Origin: Paludibacteraceae bacterium
GTDB lineage: Bacteria; Bacteroidota; Bacteroidia; Bacteroidales; Paludibacteraceae
Direction: 5' to 3'
DNA length: 64,000 bases
Assembly: GCA_024400115.1 (NCBI GenBank)
Contig: JAKSNF010000001.1
Location: forward strand, 1-64,000
In this document: positions 7,765-17,878 of the stretch, in pieces
Numbering within the stretch: the first letter of the stretch is position 1
How the letters are laid out: every line of letters begins with the position of its first letter
Notes under the pieces: model-generated
What the model saw: only the letters and a program-made list of their open reading frames with translations
Database searches by the model: none
What the model was told of the DNA's origin: nothing
Position numbers and translations under genes: made by a program

Positions 7765-8163
7765 TTAGAACGGAAGGTCGGTTGATTCGTCTGAAGGTGA
7801 AGCGTCGAACGGTTCGGTATTAGCAGTCGGAGCCGCCATCGGAGCCGCAGCGGGAGCAGCCTGCGTTGCAGGAGCTGCCGGTGTTTGTTCGGGCAGACCT
7901 TGTTGTACGCGATAAGCGCGAATAGAGGTGTACCAACGTCCGTTGAACTCACGACTCTCGATATCGAAACTGATGGTTACGATATCATCCACCTTGAAGG
8001 GGTTATTGTGAATACGGTCTTCACCAAAGACCTCGAAACAAACCTTACGAGGATATTGGTCTTGAGTCTCTAAAATAGCTGATTGAACTTTCCAAGGGTT
8101 GCCGTTACGGCCGATACCTTCTTGGAGGGGCAACATTTGAATGATTTTACCACTTACTTCCAT
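7765..8163 (-). CDS. DUF3127 protein with SSB-like C-terminal tip
   Basis: 132 residues. The N-terminal about 85 residues match the DUF3127 OB-fold-like family of Bacteroidota (MEVSGKIIQMLPLQEG, NPWKVQSAILETQDQYP, FNGRWYTSIRAYRV). Then comes an Ala/Pro-rich linker (about 92-112) and an acidic tail ending ESTDLPF. That ending resembles the DDIPF tip of single-stranded DNA-binding protein, which recruits repair and replication enzymes, so a role at single-stranded DNA is plausible but unproven. It lies 2 bp after pgk. Confidence 0.85.
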   Translation of the reverse strand: MEVSGKIIQMLPLQEGIGRNGNPWKVQSAILETQDQYPRKVCFEVFGEDRIHNNPFKVDDIVTISFDIESREFNGRWYTSIRAYRVQQGLPEQTPAAPATQAAPAAAPMAAPTANTEPFDASPSDESTDLPF

Positions 8164-8165
8164 AA

Positions 8166-9416
8166 TTATTCTCCTTTAATGGCTGCAACGCCGGGTAATA
8201 CTTTACCTTCGATGGCTTCAAGAAGGGCGCCACCGCCGGTGGATATATACGAAACACGGTCTGCCATGCCGAACTTATTGATACAAGCAACGCTGTCACC
8301 GCCACCGATAAGCGAATAAGCGCCCTCGTCGGTTGCTTTAGCAATGGCTTCAGCGATAGCCTTACTACCGTCCGTGAAGTTCTCAAACTCGAACACACCA
8401 GCAGGACCGTTCCACAGAATAGTCTTAGCACCCTCAATAGCCTTAGCAAAGAGTTCACGAGACTTAGGTCCGGCATCCATGCCTTGCCAACCATCGGGGA
8501 TATTCTTGCTATCTGCTAATTGTGTGTTAGCATCATTGCTGAAATCGTCGGCTACTATAGAGTCCGTACCGAGAACGAGGTTAACGCCCTTAGCCTTAGC
8601 TTGAGCGATGATATCGAGAGCCAAGTCGAGTTTATCGTCCTCACAGATAGAAGTTCCGATAGTACCGCCTTGCGCCTTAGCAAACGTGTAGGTCATTCCA
8701 CCGCAGAGGATGAGGTTGTCCACTTTGTCCATGAGGTTCTCAATGATACCGATCTTTGTCGATACTTTCGATCCGCCCATGATAGCAGTGAAGGGGCGTT
8801 TTATATTCTTGAGGATATTATTCACGGCTTCCACCTCTTTCTCCATAAGGAAACCGAGCATTTTATTGTCTGCATCGAAGTAGTCAGCGATGACAGCTGT
8901 CGAAGCATGTTTGCGGTGAGCGGTACCAAAAGCGTCGTTCACATAGCAGTCAGCATAAGAAGCGAGGGTTTGAGCGAACGTTTTCTGTTTTGCCTTCATC
9001 TCCTTCTTAGCCTCCTCGTAGCGAGGATCGTCCTTCTCAACGTCGGTGGGTTTACCCTCTTCCTCAGCGTAGAAACGCAGGTTCTCAAGCAGCAGTACTT
9101 CACCTGCTTTGAGAGCATCAGCTTGTGCTTTTGCTTGTGCGCAGTCAGCAGCGAATTGCACCTTTACGCCTAAGGCTGCCGAAACGGCATCAACTATTTG
9201 CGAAAGGCTATACTTAGCGCTAACCTTACCTTTGGGTTTGCCCATGTGAGACATGATAATGAGAGCTCCTCCGTTATTGAGGATATGTTTTAACGTAGGC
9301 AAAGCACCACGGATACGAGTATCGTCCGTGATGACACCTTTTTCGTCTAATGGGACATTGAAGTCCACGCGTACGATTGCCTTTTTACCGGCAAAGTTGT
9401 AGTTTGAAATTGTCAT
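8166..9416 (-). CDS. pgk: Phosphoglycerate kinase
   Basis: 416 residues, normal length. Catalyses ATP formation from 1,3-bisphosphoglycerate in glycolysis. Signatures: VRVDFNVPL near the N-terminus, [11 protein letters not shown], the hinge-region text [14 protein letters not shown] and the C-terminal nucleotide-binding GGGDSVACI followed by [10 protein letters not shown] cytosolic enzyme with no anomalies seen. It is preceded at 21 bp by the DUF6242 lipoprotein gene and followed at 2 bp by the DUF3127 gene. Confidence 0.97.
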   Translation of the reverse strand: MTISNYNFAGKKAIVRVDFNVPLDEKGVITDDTRIRGALPTLKHILNNGGALIIMSHMGKPKGKVSAKYSLSQIVDAVSAALGVKVQFAADCAQAKAQADALKAGEVLLLENLRFYAEEEGKPTDVEKDDPRYEEAKKEMKAKQKTFAQTLASYADCYVNDAFGTAHRKHASTAVIADYFDADNKMLGFLMEKEVEAVNNILKNIKRPFTAIMGGSKVSTKIGIIENLMDKVDNLILCGGMTYTFAKAQGGTIGTSICEDDKLDLALDIIAQAKAKGVNLVLGTDSIVADDFSNDANTQLADSKNIPDGWQGMDAGPKSRELFAKAIEGAKTILWNGPAGVFEFENFTDGSKAIAEAIAKATDEGAYSLIGGGDSVACINKFGMADRVSYISTGGGALLEAIEGKVLPGVAAIKGE

Positions 9417-9437
9417 TGTTTTAATTTTTTAGTTATA

Positions 9438-10820
9438 TTAGTCACGTTTTATCCAATCAATAGAGGCGATACGGCCTCTGTAGATATCACTATAGGTTTT
9501 ATTGAGGTAACTACCTCCGATGAGGTAGATATTATTATCGTACACAAAAGCGGATTGTTTTTGGCGTAGACCGAAAGAGGCGGGCAGTACGTTGTGCGCA
9601 CTATCCGGCACATTCCAACGCATTCCCTCGTCTAAGCTATAGCGAATAGGCTGTTGGTATTGTAGGTTATCATCTACCCCACCAAACATAAAGAGGGCAT
9701 CGTTATAGAACACAACGGTGGCACCGGTGATAGATTGGAAGATGGGTTTCTCCGTGGAGAAATTGACTAAACGATAACCGGAGGATGTCGAATACTCTAT
9801 GTTCCAGCGACTATTGAGGCTCTTACCTGAGCGAGAGAAACCGCCGATGACGGTTGCTCTGACGCGTTCGGAGACACTTTCAAACTCCGTTATCGCAGCA
9901 TGAGAGATGGGGAAATCAGGATCAAGGGGTTGATTATAGCCTGACAAATGCAGTTGGTCATTCTCCCCTACGGTAGCCAAGTAGAGAACTCCTAAATCAT
10001 CCTTCACTACCGCCCAAACGGAATCATTGAAAGTCATAAGCATTGTGAGAGGAGTCAAATCTTCTGTTTGTTCGACCATTGTCCACTCGTCAGCAGAGGT
10101 AGCGACATAGAGTTTATCGGCATCTGCATAGTAAGCCTTGGAGCCATCGCTGACGATAGAGCGAATGATGCAGTTATTGGGCAGACCAATAGGGGTGATC
10201 GGTCCGTTCCATTGTTCTCCGTCATATGAGGTGTAGAGGCGATTTTGAAAACCGTTATTGACCATTAAGCATAACTCATCGTTGAGTAAGAAGGCTTTTT
10301 GTTCGGCGCCATCGGGGTCGGGGGTATAAATCTGACTATTGAGGCAAGTCCAAGTAAACAAGTCAGGGTCGGCTTGGTGCACAATCACGCGAAGTTCATA
10401 GACCTTAGTGGTTGTACCATCCATGGACTTAATCGTCATATAAATAGGTTGTCGTGTAAAATCAATCGTATCTTGACCTGCCAGATAGAACGTCGTATCC
10501 GGATCACTCAAGTGCATGATTACTGAACCCGGGGTGGCTTCATAAACGAAAGAAGGCACCACTTTGTTGATGCGTGTTCCGTAGAGCAAGGAGTCCTCAT
10601 TATAAACCAAGCCGGTATCCAGACGCTCATCCACCACGAAACGTGCCGCCGCTAAACCGGGGAAACTATCTTGGGCATTAAAGGACATGGAGGACAATTT
10701 AGCAACCGACGAAGTGGAGGTTGAAAAGGTGGTCGATTGCATACAAGAAACACACAAAAATGGCATTACTCCCAAAAAGAGTAATAATTTACTGAAAAAT
10801 ATGTTATTTTTTTTGCTCAT
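9438..10820 (-). CDS. DUF6242-type lipoprotein with beta-propeller repeats
   Basis: 460 residues. A lipoprotein signal ends in the lipobox LCVSC (Cys26), followed by a Ser/Thr-rich linker. The first 150 or so residues form an Ig-like region (VPSFVYEATPGSVIMHL, YELRVIVHQ). The rest contains repeated blade-like units with Kelch-like GG motifs (VIGGFS, MFGGVDD, LIGGSYL). This agrees with the DUF6242 family of Bacteroidales surface or periplasmic lipoproteins, whose function is unknown. No inserted arrays are visible. The start is divergent from the cyclo-ligase promoter. Confidence 0.75.
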   Translation of the reverse strand: MSKKNNIFFSKLLLFLGVMPFLCVSCMQSTTFSTSTSSVAKLSSMSFNAQDSFPGLAAARFVVDERLDTGLVYNEDSLLYGTRINKVVPSFVYEATPGSVIMHLSDPDTTFYLAGQDTIDFTRQPIYMTIKSMDGTTTKVYELRVIVHQADPDLFTWTCLNSQIYTPDPDGAEQKAFLLNDELCLMVNNGFQNRLYTSYDGEQWNGPITPIGLPNNCIIRSIVSDGSKAYYADADKLYVATSADEWTMVEQTEDLTPLTMLMTFNDSVWAVVKDDLGVLYLATVGENDQLHLSGYNQPLDPDFPISHAAITEFESVSERVRATVIGGFSRSGKSLNSRWNIEYSTSSGYRLVNFSTEKPIFQSITGATVVFYNDALFMFGGVDDNLQYQQPIRYSLDEGMRWNVPDSAHNVLPASFGLRQKQSAFVYDNNIYLIGGSYLNKTYSDIYRGRIASIDWIKRD

Positions 10821-10843
10821 TTGCTTTTTTTTTCGTACCTTTG
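10812..10843 (+). promoter_or_regulatory. Promoter of the 5-formyl-THF cyclo-ligase gene
   Basis: TTTG (10812-10815), a 20-nt spacer and TACCTTTG (10836-10843). The -7 box sits in the small inverted repeat CGTACctttGTACG. Confidence 0.65.
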
Positions 10844-10895
10844 TACGTCAATTTAGAAAACGCATTTTTTAACTTATCTTTTAAGTACTTCTATT

Positions 10896-11504
10896 ATGAT
10901 TCTTTTTGCAGGATTTTTTCATGATTTAAACAATCGTTTCCCTTGGTCAAGGCTGAAGAAGCAAAAGCGTGACCTCCGTGAGGTTCTTGAGCAACGTCGC
11001 CGTGTGTATGATGCTTCTAAAGCTGAATTGGATAGTCAGACATTAGTAGAGCGCATCAGCCAACTTCCTCAATTTCAGCAAGCCCAAACGGTTATGCTTT
11101 ACATGCCTATTCATAATGAAGTCAATCTAAAAGGTTTATTAGACCTTTATGAGGGTCAAAAGACGTTTCTTTTACCCGTTACTCATCGCCGTTCTATGCA
11201 AGCTCATCCCTATGCAGGTGAGGAGAACATGATACGCGGCAAATATCGTGTGGTCGAACCTACCACTCCTCCCTATAAAGGTTCTATAGACCTTATTCTT
11301 GTCCCCGGTGTGGCGTTTGACAAACAATTACATCGTTTAGGTCGCGGAGGCGGATTCTACGATAAGTTCCTTCGTAAGCACCCGCAAGCCACGAAGATGG
11401 GCGTCGGTTATGATTTCCAGATTTATAAGAAGGTTCTTCCTCATTCTTTACTGGACGTCAAATTGGATGCCATCATCACTCCCACTAAGTCCATTGGATG
11501 CTAG
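10896..11504 (+). CDS. 5-formyltetrahydrofolate cyclo-ligase
   Basis: 202 residues. Converts 5-formyl-THF to 5,10-methenyl-THF using ATP. The family motif GRGGGFYDKFL lies near residue 150, preceded by the VPGVAFD block, with the N-terminal KKQKRDLREVLEQRR helix. The ATG at 10896 adds about 20 hydrophobic and aromatic residues (MILFAGFFHDLNNRFPWSR) before the usual KKxxR start; no ATG lies between, so this start is kept with reservation. The 3' end overlaps the convergent gene by 20 bp. Confidence 0.9.
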   Translation: MILFAGFFHDLNNRFPWSRLKKQKRDLREVLEQRRRVYDASKAELDSQTLVERISQLPQFQQAQTVMLYMPIHNEVNLKGLLDLYEGQKTFLLPVTHRRSMQAHPYAGEENMIRGKYRVVEPTTPPYKGSIDLILVPGVAFDKQLHRLGRGGGFYDKFLRKHPQATKMGVGYDFQIYKKVLPHSLLDVKLDAIITPTKSIGC

Positions 11505-12243
11505 TTTGACTAGCCAAATTGGCTTCTATTCGCCTATCCGTTTCGGGTGTGAGACGCTTCTCTCCCGAACGGTAGTAATAAATAACTCCGTATTGTTTGC
11601 ATTGTGTCAAACGTTTATACGGCAGTGAGTCCTTATAGTAATCTTCTACTTTATTCCAGATATCTACAATGAGAGCATCGGCTTGTGAGCGCAATTGTTC
11701 CACATTTTCATAGGCGCGAGTCGTGTTCTTTTTGTGAAACGAGTGGTTCGTTTGCTGCTCCTTGAAGATATCGTAATATACTTTGACTTTATTGATAGCG
11801 GGATTGTATATAGGGAAGCCTCCTTTTGATGTTCGTTCATTCTCGCCTGCAATAATCTTCTCTCCCCAAAAGAGCAAATCCTCCTCCGTTGTCAAGTCAG
11901 GTACCACATTATTATGGGTATCTAACCCGTACAAGGCTTTTTGTTCCTTTTTTATCTCCCCTCGCAAGACGGACATATTTAGCACTTGAATGAAATGCGA
12001 TATATACATCCGAGCCGTCTTAACTACTTTGCTATACTGCTTATTGGCAGATACTTTGTTTTGATAGTTATCATGATACTGCATCACCAATGCTTCAAAC
12101 TGCATGAGAAAACGATGTGCCTCTTGCAAGGTCTTATAATCCAAAACTTGCTCACTATAATCAGCTTCAGAGGCTCTCTGAACAGCGTTTTGCAAAGCAC
12201 AGAGACGAGCTTTATCGGTGTTGGGTAATCTTCTGTAGGGCAT
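11485..12243 (-). CDS. Conserved Bacteroidales protein of unknown function
   Basis: 252 residues. I recognise the opening MPYRRLPNTDKARL as a Bacteroidales conserved-hypothetical pattern but know no function. It is mostly helical and charged, with no signal peptide, TM helix or catalytic motif evident. Helical text runs through about 20-100 (ALQNAVQRASEADY, YKTLQEAHRFLMQFEALV) and an aromatic basic tail (YKRLTQCKQYGVIYYYRSGEKR) precedes the end. The ATG at 12243 is chosen because the open frame upstream is low-complexity gaat/gaatt iteration with no conserved sequence. It is 41 bp downstream of the prenyl synthase gene and probably in the same transcript. Confidence 0.75.
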   Translation of the reverse strand: MPYRRLPNTDKARLCALQNAVQRASEADYSEQVLDYKTLQEAHRFLMQFEALVMQYHDNYQNKVSANKQYSKVVKTARMYISHFIQVLNMSVLRGEIKKEQKALYGLDTHNNVVPDLTTEEDLLFWGEKIIAGENERTSKGGFPIYNPAINKVKVYYDIFKEQQTNHSFHKKNTTRAYENVEQLRSQADALIVDIWNKVEDYYKDSLPYKRLTQCKQYGVIYYYRSGEKRLTPETDRRIEANLASQTSIQWT

Positions 12244-12284
12244 CTTTATTTGGAATGAAGAATTGGTGAATGATGAATTGATAT

Positions 12285-13247
12285 TTAGGATTGGCGAGTA
12301 ACTAATTGTTCTGCTAAAGAGATTAATGTTTGTTTGGCTTCGCAATTAGGAAAGTTTTCCAACTGCTTAAGCGCTTGGGTGGTGTGTTCAGCAATGGCGG
12401 CTTCCGCTCTCTCGCGTGCGTGTACGCGATTATATAAGGAAGTCACGCGCGCGACCTTCTCTTTGCGTTGTCCTAATGTGGTATGAGGTAGTGTCATGGC
12501 TTCAAAGAGGGATGGACGAGTCGTATCATCTGCATTATCTCGAGCAGAAAGAAAGACAAAGGTTTTCTTACCTTCACATATATCGCCTCCTATTGCCTTG
12601 CCAAAAGTAGCTTCATCACCGTAAACATCGAGCAGGTCATCTTGAATCTGAAAAGCCAAACCCAAATGAATACCGAAAGCAAAGATTGCCTCTTGTTGTT
12701 CCTTGGTGGCTTCTCCGATTAGAGCACCTATCTTTAAAGCATAAGCCAAGAGGAAGGATGTCTTAAGACGAATCATGTTGATATACTCCTCTTGCGTTAC
12801 AGCCGTCAAGGGCATTTTCTCAAAATCCATGTCCAATTGTTGTCCCTCGCACACGCCCGTTGCCATTTCATTGAAATAGGACAAGGTCTGGGCTTGTTTG
12901 TCGATTCGTACTTGGGCAATCAGTTTATACGCCTCAATGAGCATTTGGTCACCAGACAAGATTGCCGTATTATCTCCAAACTGAGCATTGACAGAAGGAC
13001 GTGAACGACGAACCGAAGCGTTATCCATCACATCATCATGTAAGAGAGTAAAATTATGGAAGACTTCCAAAGCTAACGCCGCGGGAAGTACCTCTTGTTG
13101 TTGGCCACCGCAGAGATCACACGCTAATAACGCCAACATCGGGCGTAGGCGTTTGCCTCCTCCACGAAGAGCATAAGCTATTGGTTCATAAAGACCGTAA
13201 GGTTCCTTATTCCAATCTAAAGCGTCTATGTAGCGGTTAATATCCAT
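12285..13247 (-). CDS. Polyprenyl (trans-isoprenyl) diphosphate synthase
   Basis: 320 residues. Condenses isopentenyl diphosphate onto allylic diphosphates. Both aspartate motifs are present: first DDVMD (71-75, in LLHDDVMD) and second DDLLD (203-207, in FQIQDDLLD), plus GGGKRLRP (29-36). The first motif lacks the two-residue insertion typical of bacterial farnesyl diphosphate synthases, so a geranylgeranyl or longer-chain enzyme (for example for menaquinone side chains) is possible; product length cannot be read reliably. The start overlaps the ddl stop by 1 bp (TAATG). Confidence 0.9.
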   Translation of the reverse strand: MDINRYIDALDWNKEPYGLYEPIAYALRGGGKRLRPMLALLACDLCGGQQQEVLPAALALEVFHNFTLLHDDVMDNASVRRSRPSVNAQFGDNTAILSGDQMLIEAYKLIAQVRIDKQAQTLSYFNEMATGVCEGQQLDMDFEKMPLTAVTQEEYINMIRLKTSFLLAYALKIGALIGEATKEQQEAIFAFGIHLGLAFQIQDDLLDVYGDEATFGKAIGGDICEGKKTFVFLSARDNADDTTRPSLFEAMTLPHTTLGQRKEKVARVTSLYNRVHARERAEAAIAEHTTQALKQLENFPNCEAKQTLISLAEQLVTRQS

Positions 13248-14254
13248 TAGGCAAGCATGTCTTCTATAATATCCGTGAGTACATCGGTTATGTTCAGTCC
13301 GGCCGCCCGCACTTGTTGTGGGATAAACGACGTGGCCGTCATTCCCGGGGTGGTGTTAATCTCCAATAGATTAACCGTCCAACCTTCGGTTAAGATATAA
13401 TCGGTTCGAATAATTCCGTGGCAGCCTAAAATATCGTAGATACGTAATGTCAGTGCTTGTACCTCATCACGGACAGCGTCAGGGATTCGCGCCGGTGTTA
13501 TCTCGTCCACTTGACCTTTATATTTAGCATCGTAGTCAAAGAACTCGTTCTTCGAAACGACCTCCGTCACGGGGAATGCCACTTCTTTGTTCTTGGTCTT
13601 ATAGACACCGCAGGTAATCTCGGTTCCTTTCATGAAAGCTTCGCAGATAACCTCATCACCCTCCTTGAACGCCAAGTCGATAGCAGGATTGACTTGTTCG
13701 AGGGTCTTAACCTTGGTGCACCCAAAGGAACTTCCGCCCACGTTGGACTTGATAAAACAAGGCAGTCCCACTTGGTTCACGATGGTTTGAGCCGTCGGAC
13801 GCGGTCCGTTCTTACGCAATAGCAGGCTCGGAGAAATACGGATACCAAAGTCTTGGAGATAGTGGTTGCAAGCAAACTTATTAAACGTCAATGCCGCAGC
13901 CAACACGCCACAGCACGAATAAGGGATACCTATCATATCAAAGTAGCCTTGCAACAAACCGTTCTCTCCCGGAGTTCCGTGAATGGTGATATAAGCAAAG
14001 TCAAAGCGAGTCTTTTGTCCGTTTTTGATATAAGAGAAATCGTTCTTATCAAGTGGGAGAGTGGAGATGATTCTCATCTCGCCATCCTCCATCGTCCACT
14101 CTTCAATTACTTGCCAATCGTGCTTTTGCAAACGCACGATGGTAACGTTATATCGCTCTTTATTCAAGAACGAATCAATACCTGCCGCACTACGAAGAGA
14201 AACCTTATGCTCTGAACTATCTCCACCGGCAACAATGGCAATATTACGTTTCAT
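13247..14254 (-). CDS. ddl: D-alanine--D-alanine ligase
   Basis: 335 residues, ATP-grasp enzyme joining two D-Ala for peptidoglycan precursors. Visible family blocks: N-terminal VAGGDSSEHKVSLRSAAGI, HGTPGENGLLQGYFDMIGIPY, LPCFIKSNVGGSSFG (ATP-binding loop) and LLEINTTPGMTATSFIPQQ (Mg-binding C-terminal region). The ATG at 14254 shares a base with the rpoD stop; the stop shares a base with the prenyl synthase start, so rpoD-ddl-prenyl synthase form a tightly coupled run. Confidence 0.96.
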   Translation of the reverse strand: MKRNIAIVAGGDSSEHKVSLRSAAGIDSFLNKERYNVTIVRLQKHDWQVIEEWTMEDGEMRIISTLPLDKNDFSYIKNGQKTRFDFAYITIHGTPGENGLLQGYFDMIGIPYSCCGVLAAALTFNKFACNHYLQDFGIRISPSLLLRKNGPRPTAQTIVNQVGLPCFIKSNVGGSSFGCTKVKTLEQVNPAIDLAFKEGDEVICEAFMKGTEITCGVYKTKNKEVAFPVTEVVSKNEFFDYDAKYKGQVDEITPARIPDAVRDEVQALTLRIYDILGCHGIIRTDYILTEGWTVNLLEINTTPGMTATSFIPQQVRAAGLNITDVLTDIIEDMLA

Positions 14255-15114
14255 TAACCTAAATACGTTTTAAGAACCCGACTCTGCGGCAACTGATAAA
14301 GGCGTTTGATAGCCTTTTCTTTGATTTGACGCACACGTTCACGTGTCAGACCGAGTTCAATACCTATTTCTTCCAATGTTTTTTCAGGACCTCCGATACC
14401 GAAGAACTGCTTTAGAATATCTGCCTCACGAGGAGTGAGTTGTCCTAAAGCACGCTCAATCTCACGAGAGAGAGACTCACTAATAAGACCTCTATCGGCA
14501 TTAGGTGAGTCTTCATTCACCATGACGTCGATTAGGCAGTTGTCTTCACCTTCTACGAACGGAGCATCCACGCTTACGTGACGACCCGACATTTTTAAGG
14601 TGTCGGCTATCTTATCTACGGGTATATCCAACTCCTCCGCCAGTTCTTCTGCCGACGGTTTACGTTCGTGCTCTTGTTCAAAACGCTGGTAAGCTTTGTT
14701 AATCTTATTGAGAGACCCTACTTGGTTGAGCGGCAAACGCACAATACGAGACTGCTCCGCCAAAGCCTGTAATATAGACTGACGAATCCACCAGACAGCA
14801 TAAGAGATAAACTTGAAACCACGTGTTTCATCGAACTTCTCAGCGGCTTTGATAAGACCCAAGTTTCCTTCATTAATAAGATCGGGTAAAGATAGACCTT
14901 GGTTCTGATACTGCTTAGCTACCGAAACAACGAAACGTAGGTTGGAACAAGTGAGTTTCTCCAACGCAACACGATCTCCTTGACGAATACGAGCCGCTAA
15001 TTCTACTTCTTCATCTACCGAGATAAGGTCCTCACGGCCTATTTCTTGTAGATATTTATCCAACGAAGCCGATTCACGGTTCGTGATGGATTTAGTAATC
15101 TTTAGTTGACGCAT
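14254..15114 (-). CDS. rpoD: Primary RNA polymerase sigma factor (RpoD/SigA)
   Basis: 286 residues. A compact Bacteroidota-type sigma-70 that lacks region 1.1. Region 1.2 ([23 protein letters not shown]), region 2 ([46 protein letters not shown]), region 3 and region 4 ([33 protein letters not shown]) are all visible. It recognises the TTTG/TAnnTTTG promoters seen here. The ATG at 15114 is chosen because the upstream extension lies in the spacer and tRNA. tRNA-Arg lies 34 bp upstream on the same strand and may be co-transcribed. Confidence 0.96.
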   Translation of the reverse strand: MRQLKITKSITNRESASLDKYLQEIGREDLISVDEEVELAARIRQGDRVALEKLTCSNLRFVVSVAKQYQNQGLSLPDLINEGNLGLIKAAEKFDETRGFKFISYAVWWIRQSILQALAEQSRIVRLPLNQVGSLNKINKAYQRFEQEHERKPSAEELAEELDIPVDKIADTLKMSGRHVSVDAPFVEGEDNCLIDVMVNEDSPNADRGLISESLSREIERALGQLTPREADILKQFFGIGGPEKTLEEIGIELGLTRERVRQIKEKAIKRLYQLPQSRVLKTYLG

Positions 15115-15148
15115 AGTTATTGGTTGGGTTGTAATTAAGGTATTTTTG

Positions 15149-15222
15149 TGATCCGGCCGGGATTCGAACCCGGGACCCACAGCTTAGAAGGCTGTTGCTC
15201 TATCCAACTGAGCTACCAGACC
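15149..15222 (-). tRNA. tRNA-Arg (anticodon UCU)
   Basis: 74 nt without encoded CCA. The acceptor stem GGTCTGG pairs with CCGGATC (two G-U wobbles). D-arm GCTC-AGTTGGATAG-AGC, anticodon stem ACAGC/GCTGT with loop CTTCTAA (anticodon TCT), and T-arm CCGGG-TTCGAAT-CCCGG are all intact. The base after the discriminator A is C then A, so CCA must be added enzymatically. Confidence 0.95.
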
Positions 15223-15266
15223 CCATTTTTACATAACTCTTCCTTGCCGGTAGGCAAAAAAGCGTA

Positions 15267-15298
15267 CAAAATTACAACTTTTTATTCAAATATGCAAA
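15267..15298 (-). promoter_or_regulatory. Promoter for tRNA-Arg (and possibly rpoD)
   Basis: On the minus strand TTTG (15295-15298), a 20-nt spacer with the familiar CATAT start, and TAATTTTG (15267-15274). The start would be about 40 nt upstream of the tRNA. Confidence 0.65.
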
Positions 15299-15321
15299 TT
15301 TTTTGTAAATTTTCCTTCTTT

Positions 15322-15636
15322 TTAAAGGATTTCGTTAATTATACTTTCCAGTTCTTGCTTGGAACAAGCACCTACATGACGATTTACCAACTCTCCTTTC
15401 TTAAAGAAAAGCATCGTTGGTATATTCATGATTTGGTAATGTTCACACATGTCAGGATTCTCATCTACATTGAGTTTACCAATTAGGGCTTGACCCTCAA
15501 AGGTCTGTGCCATCTCGTCCACGATGGGGAGCATCATCTTACAAGGGCCACACCAAGGTGCCCAAAAATCAACAACCACCACACGGTTGTCTGCTAACAA
15601 AGTCTGGATGTTAGCGTCCGTTACTTCCATTGTCAT
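15322..15636 (-). CDS. trxA: Thioredoxin
   Basis: 104 residues. A single thioredoxin fold with the active site WCGPCK (about 28-33) in VVDFWAPWCGPCKMM, and the cis-proline in NIPTMLFFKKGE. No signal peptide, so a cytosolic disulfide reductant. The start overlaps the clpC stop by 4 bp (15633-15636); an ATG at 15630 (MEVTDANI) is an alternative start. The coupling with clpC hints at joint use in protein quality control. Confidence 0.95.
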   Translation of the reverse strand: MTMEVTDANIQTLLADNRVVVVDFWAPWCGPCKMMLPIVDEMAQTFEGQALIGKLNVDENPDMCEHYQIMNIPTMLFFKKGELVNRHVGACSKQELESIINEIL

Positions 15637-17873
15637 AGTGATTTAATATTTATAGTTCTTATTTTTCGTTTAGAAAGCATCTTCTCCGTTATCCTATCCT
15701 CCAAATAGGTCTGGATAGACCTACGAATAGGACGTGCTCCGAATTGCTTAAAGTCTGTTTTTTGTAGTAACTCCACCTTAACTTGTTCACTCACGTCCAA
15801 TTTGATATGCTGTTCTTTTAGACGTTTATGTAAATCCATTAACTCTAAGTCAAGGATACTACGCAACGCCTCCGGCGTGAGGTTATTGAAGGTTACCACT
15901 TGGTCTATACGATTCACAAACTCAGGTGGGAAAGTCTTATCTAAGGCTTTGAGCAGCGTGGCTTTAGCTGTTTTTTCGTCCGGAATAGCGGAGGTAAAAC
16001 CTACCCCACCGCCAAACTCTTTGAGCTGACGTGTTCCCACATTAGAGGTCAGGATGATGATCGTGTTCTTAAAGTCCACTATGCGTCCTTGCCTATCCGT
16101 GAGGCGACCCTCGTCCAAGACCTGAAGCATGATATTGAAGATATCCGGATGTGCCTTTTCTATCTCGTCAAAGAGCACTATCGAATAGGGTTTGCGTCGA
16201 ACTGCTTCGGTCAGTTTACCGCCATCTTCATATGCCACATATCCGGGAGGCGCTCCCACTAATAGCGATGCCGTATGCTTCTCTGCGTATTCGCTCATAT
16301 CAAAGCGGATAACCGCGTCCTTAGAACCGAACATCTCCTCTGCCAAGCACTGAGCTAAATAGGTCTTTCCTACTCCCGTAGGACCTAAGAAGAAGAAACT
16401 GCCGATTGGCCGCTTGGGGTCTCTTAAGCCTAAGCGTGAACGCTGAATAGCCTTCACAACGGTATCTACCGCCTCGTTCTGACCAATCACTTTGGTCTTC
16501 AGCCTCACAGCCATATCACGCAAGCGGTCTTGCTCTTCACTTTGTACGCGCTGTACGGGAACACCCGACATCATTGCTACTACGGAGGCTATATCCTCAG
16601 CCGTTATATCCACCACCTGATTTTGGCTATGCTTACGCGCTCCTGCCTCGTCCATCACATCAATGGCTTTGTCAGGGAAGGCACGATCCGTAAGATAACG
16701 ATCGGCTAATAAGACACACGAGCGCAAAGCCTCTTTCGTATAATGCACATGGTGATACGAGCCATATTGTTCTTGCAGTTGTTGGAGAATAGCCATGGTC
16801 TGCTCCAGTGTAGAAGCTGCCACCATCACTTTTTGGAAACGACGCTCTAAGGCTCCGTCTTTCTCTACCGATTTACGGTATTCCTCAATCGTAGTAGCAC
16901 CTATGCACTGTACTTCTCCTCGCGCCAAAGCGGGTTTGAGTATATTGGCGGCATCCAACGACCCTTGGGCATTACCGGCACCTATGATCGTGTGAATCTC
17001 ATCAATGAAAAGGATAATCTCTTTATGCAGATTCATTTCCTCAATGAGTTTTTTCATCCTTTCTTCAAACTGTCCCCTATACGTCGTCCCTGCCACCATA
17101 GACGCTATATCTAAGGTCACTATCCGTTTGCCCGTCAAAGCTGGCACTTCACCTCGGATGACGCGTAAAGCCAATCCTTCTACAATAGCGGACTTACCCA
17201 CCCCGGGTTCGCCTATCAGAATAGGATTATTCTTCTTACGACGGGATAGAATCTGCATAACGCGCTCTATCTCTAAGTCTCTGCCTACTACGGGGTCTAA
17301 TAAACCCTCCTTGGCTTGAGCTGTTAGGTCACGTCCGTACTTATCCAGCATCGGGGTAGCACTGTTACTACGCTGTTTACCAAACTGCTTAGGACGTTCT
17401 TGTTCGGGTGCGTCTGCCACATCGTCCGCCATGGGTGCCGCATTCTTGACAGTAGCCCCATTACGTTGACGCTCTAATACTTGGTCGTACGTTATTCCCC
17501 ATGCCGATTCCAGATAAGCCGCAGCACGATTGATATGCTCGTGCAGAATAGCCATGAGCAAATGAATACTTCCCACCGCTTGCGCTTGGGTTAGTTTAGC
17601 CTCCGAATCCGCCACACGCAGGATACGCTCCACCTGAGCCGAACGTTGAGCCGGCTGCAATAAGTCAGACGGAGGTCCCGCCAAAGCACTATCTAACTGC
17701 TGCTTGGCAACCGTCTCGTTCCAACCTAACTCATGAAGCGTCGAATACGCTTGACCTTCTCCTAAACGCAGAATACCTAATAATAGATGCTCCGGCTGAA
17801 CGAGCGTATTCTGCAAACGCTCCGCCTCCTCACGAGCATACGTCAAAATCTTATTTAATCTAACTGTTAACAT
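15633..17873 (-). CDS. clpC: ClpC-type AAA+ unfoldase, lacking the usual middle domain
   Basis: 746 residues. Two Clp-N repeats (about 1-145), AAA-1 with Walker A GEPGVGKS (about 222-229) and Walker B LFIDEIH, AAA-2 with GPTGVGKT and [13 protein letters not shown], and a C-terminal small domain. The loop GVGF in AAA-2 is the position of the ClpP-binding (IGF-type) tripeptide, so it probably feeds ClpP. In ClpC the first AAA module normally contains a coiled-coil M/UVR segment; here DEAGARKH is followed almost at once by [18 protein letters not shown], so that adaptor-binding segment is absent and the protein is about 90 residues shorter than usual. It is coupled to trxA. Confidence 0.92.
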   Translation of the reverse strand: MLTVRLNKILTYAREEAERLQNTLVQPEHLLLGILRLGEGQAYSTLHELGWNETVAKQQLDSALAGPPSDLLQPAQRSAQVERILRVADSEAKLTQAQAVGSIHLLMAILHEHINRAAAYLESAWGITYDQVLERQRNGATVKNAAPMADDVADAPEQERPKQFGKQRSNSATPMLDKYGRDLTAQAKEGLLDPVVGRDLEIERVMQILSRRKKNNPILIGEPGVGKSAIVEGLALRVIRGEVPALTGKRIVTLDIASMVAGTTYRGQFEERMKKLIEEMNLHKEIILFIDEIHTIIGAGNAQGSLDAANILKPALARGEVQCIGATTIEEYRKSVEKDGALERRFQKVMVAASTLEQTMAILQQLQEQYGSYHHVHYTKEALRSCVLLADRYLTDRAFPDKAIDVMDEAGARKHSQNQVVDITAEDIASVVAMMSGVPVQRVQSEEQDRLRDMAVRLKTKVIGQNEAVDTVVKAIQRSRLGLRDPKRPIGSFFFLGPTGVGKTYLAQCLAEEMFGSKDAVIRFDMSEYAEKHTASLLVGAPPGYVAYEDGGKLTEAVRRKPYSIVLFDEIEKAHPDIFNIMLQVLDEGRLTDRQGRIVDFKNTIIILTSNVGTRQLKEFGGGVGFTSAIPDEKTAKATLLKALDKTFPPEFVNRIDQVVTFNNLTPEALRSILDLELMDLHKRLKEQHIKLDVSEQVKVELLQKTDFKQFGARPIRRSIQTYLEDRITEKMLSKRKIRTINIKSL

Positions 17874-17878
17874 TCTTC

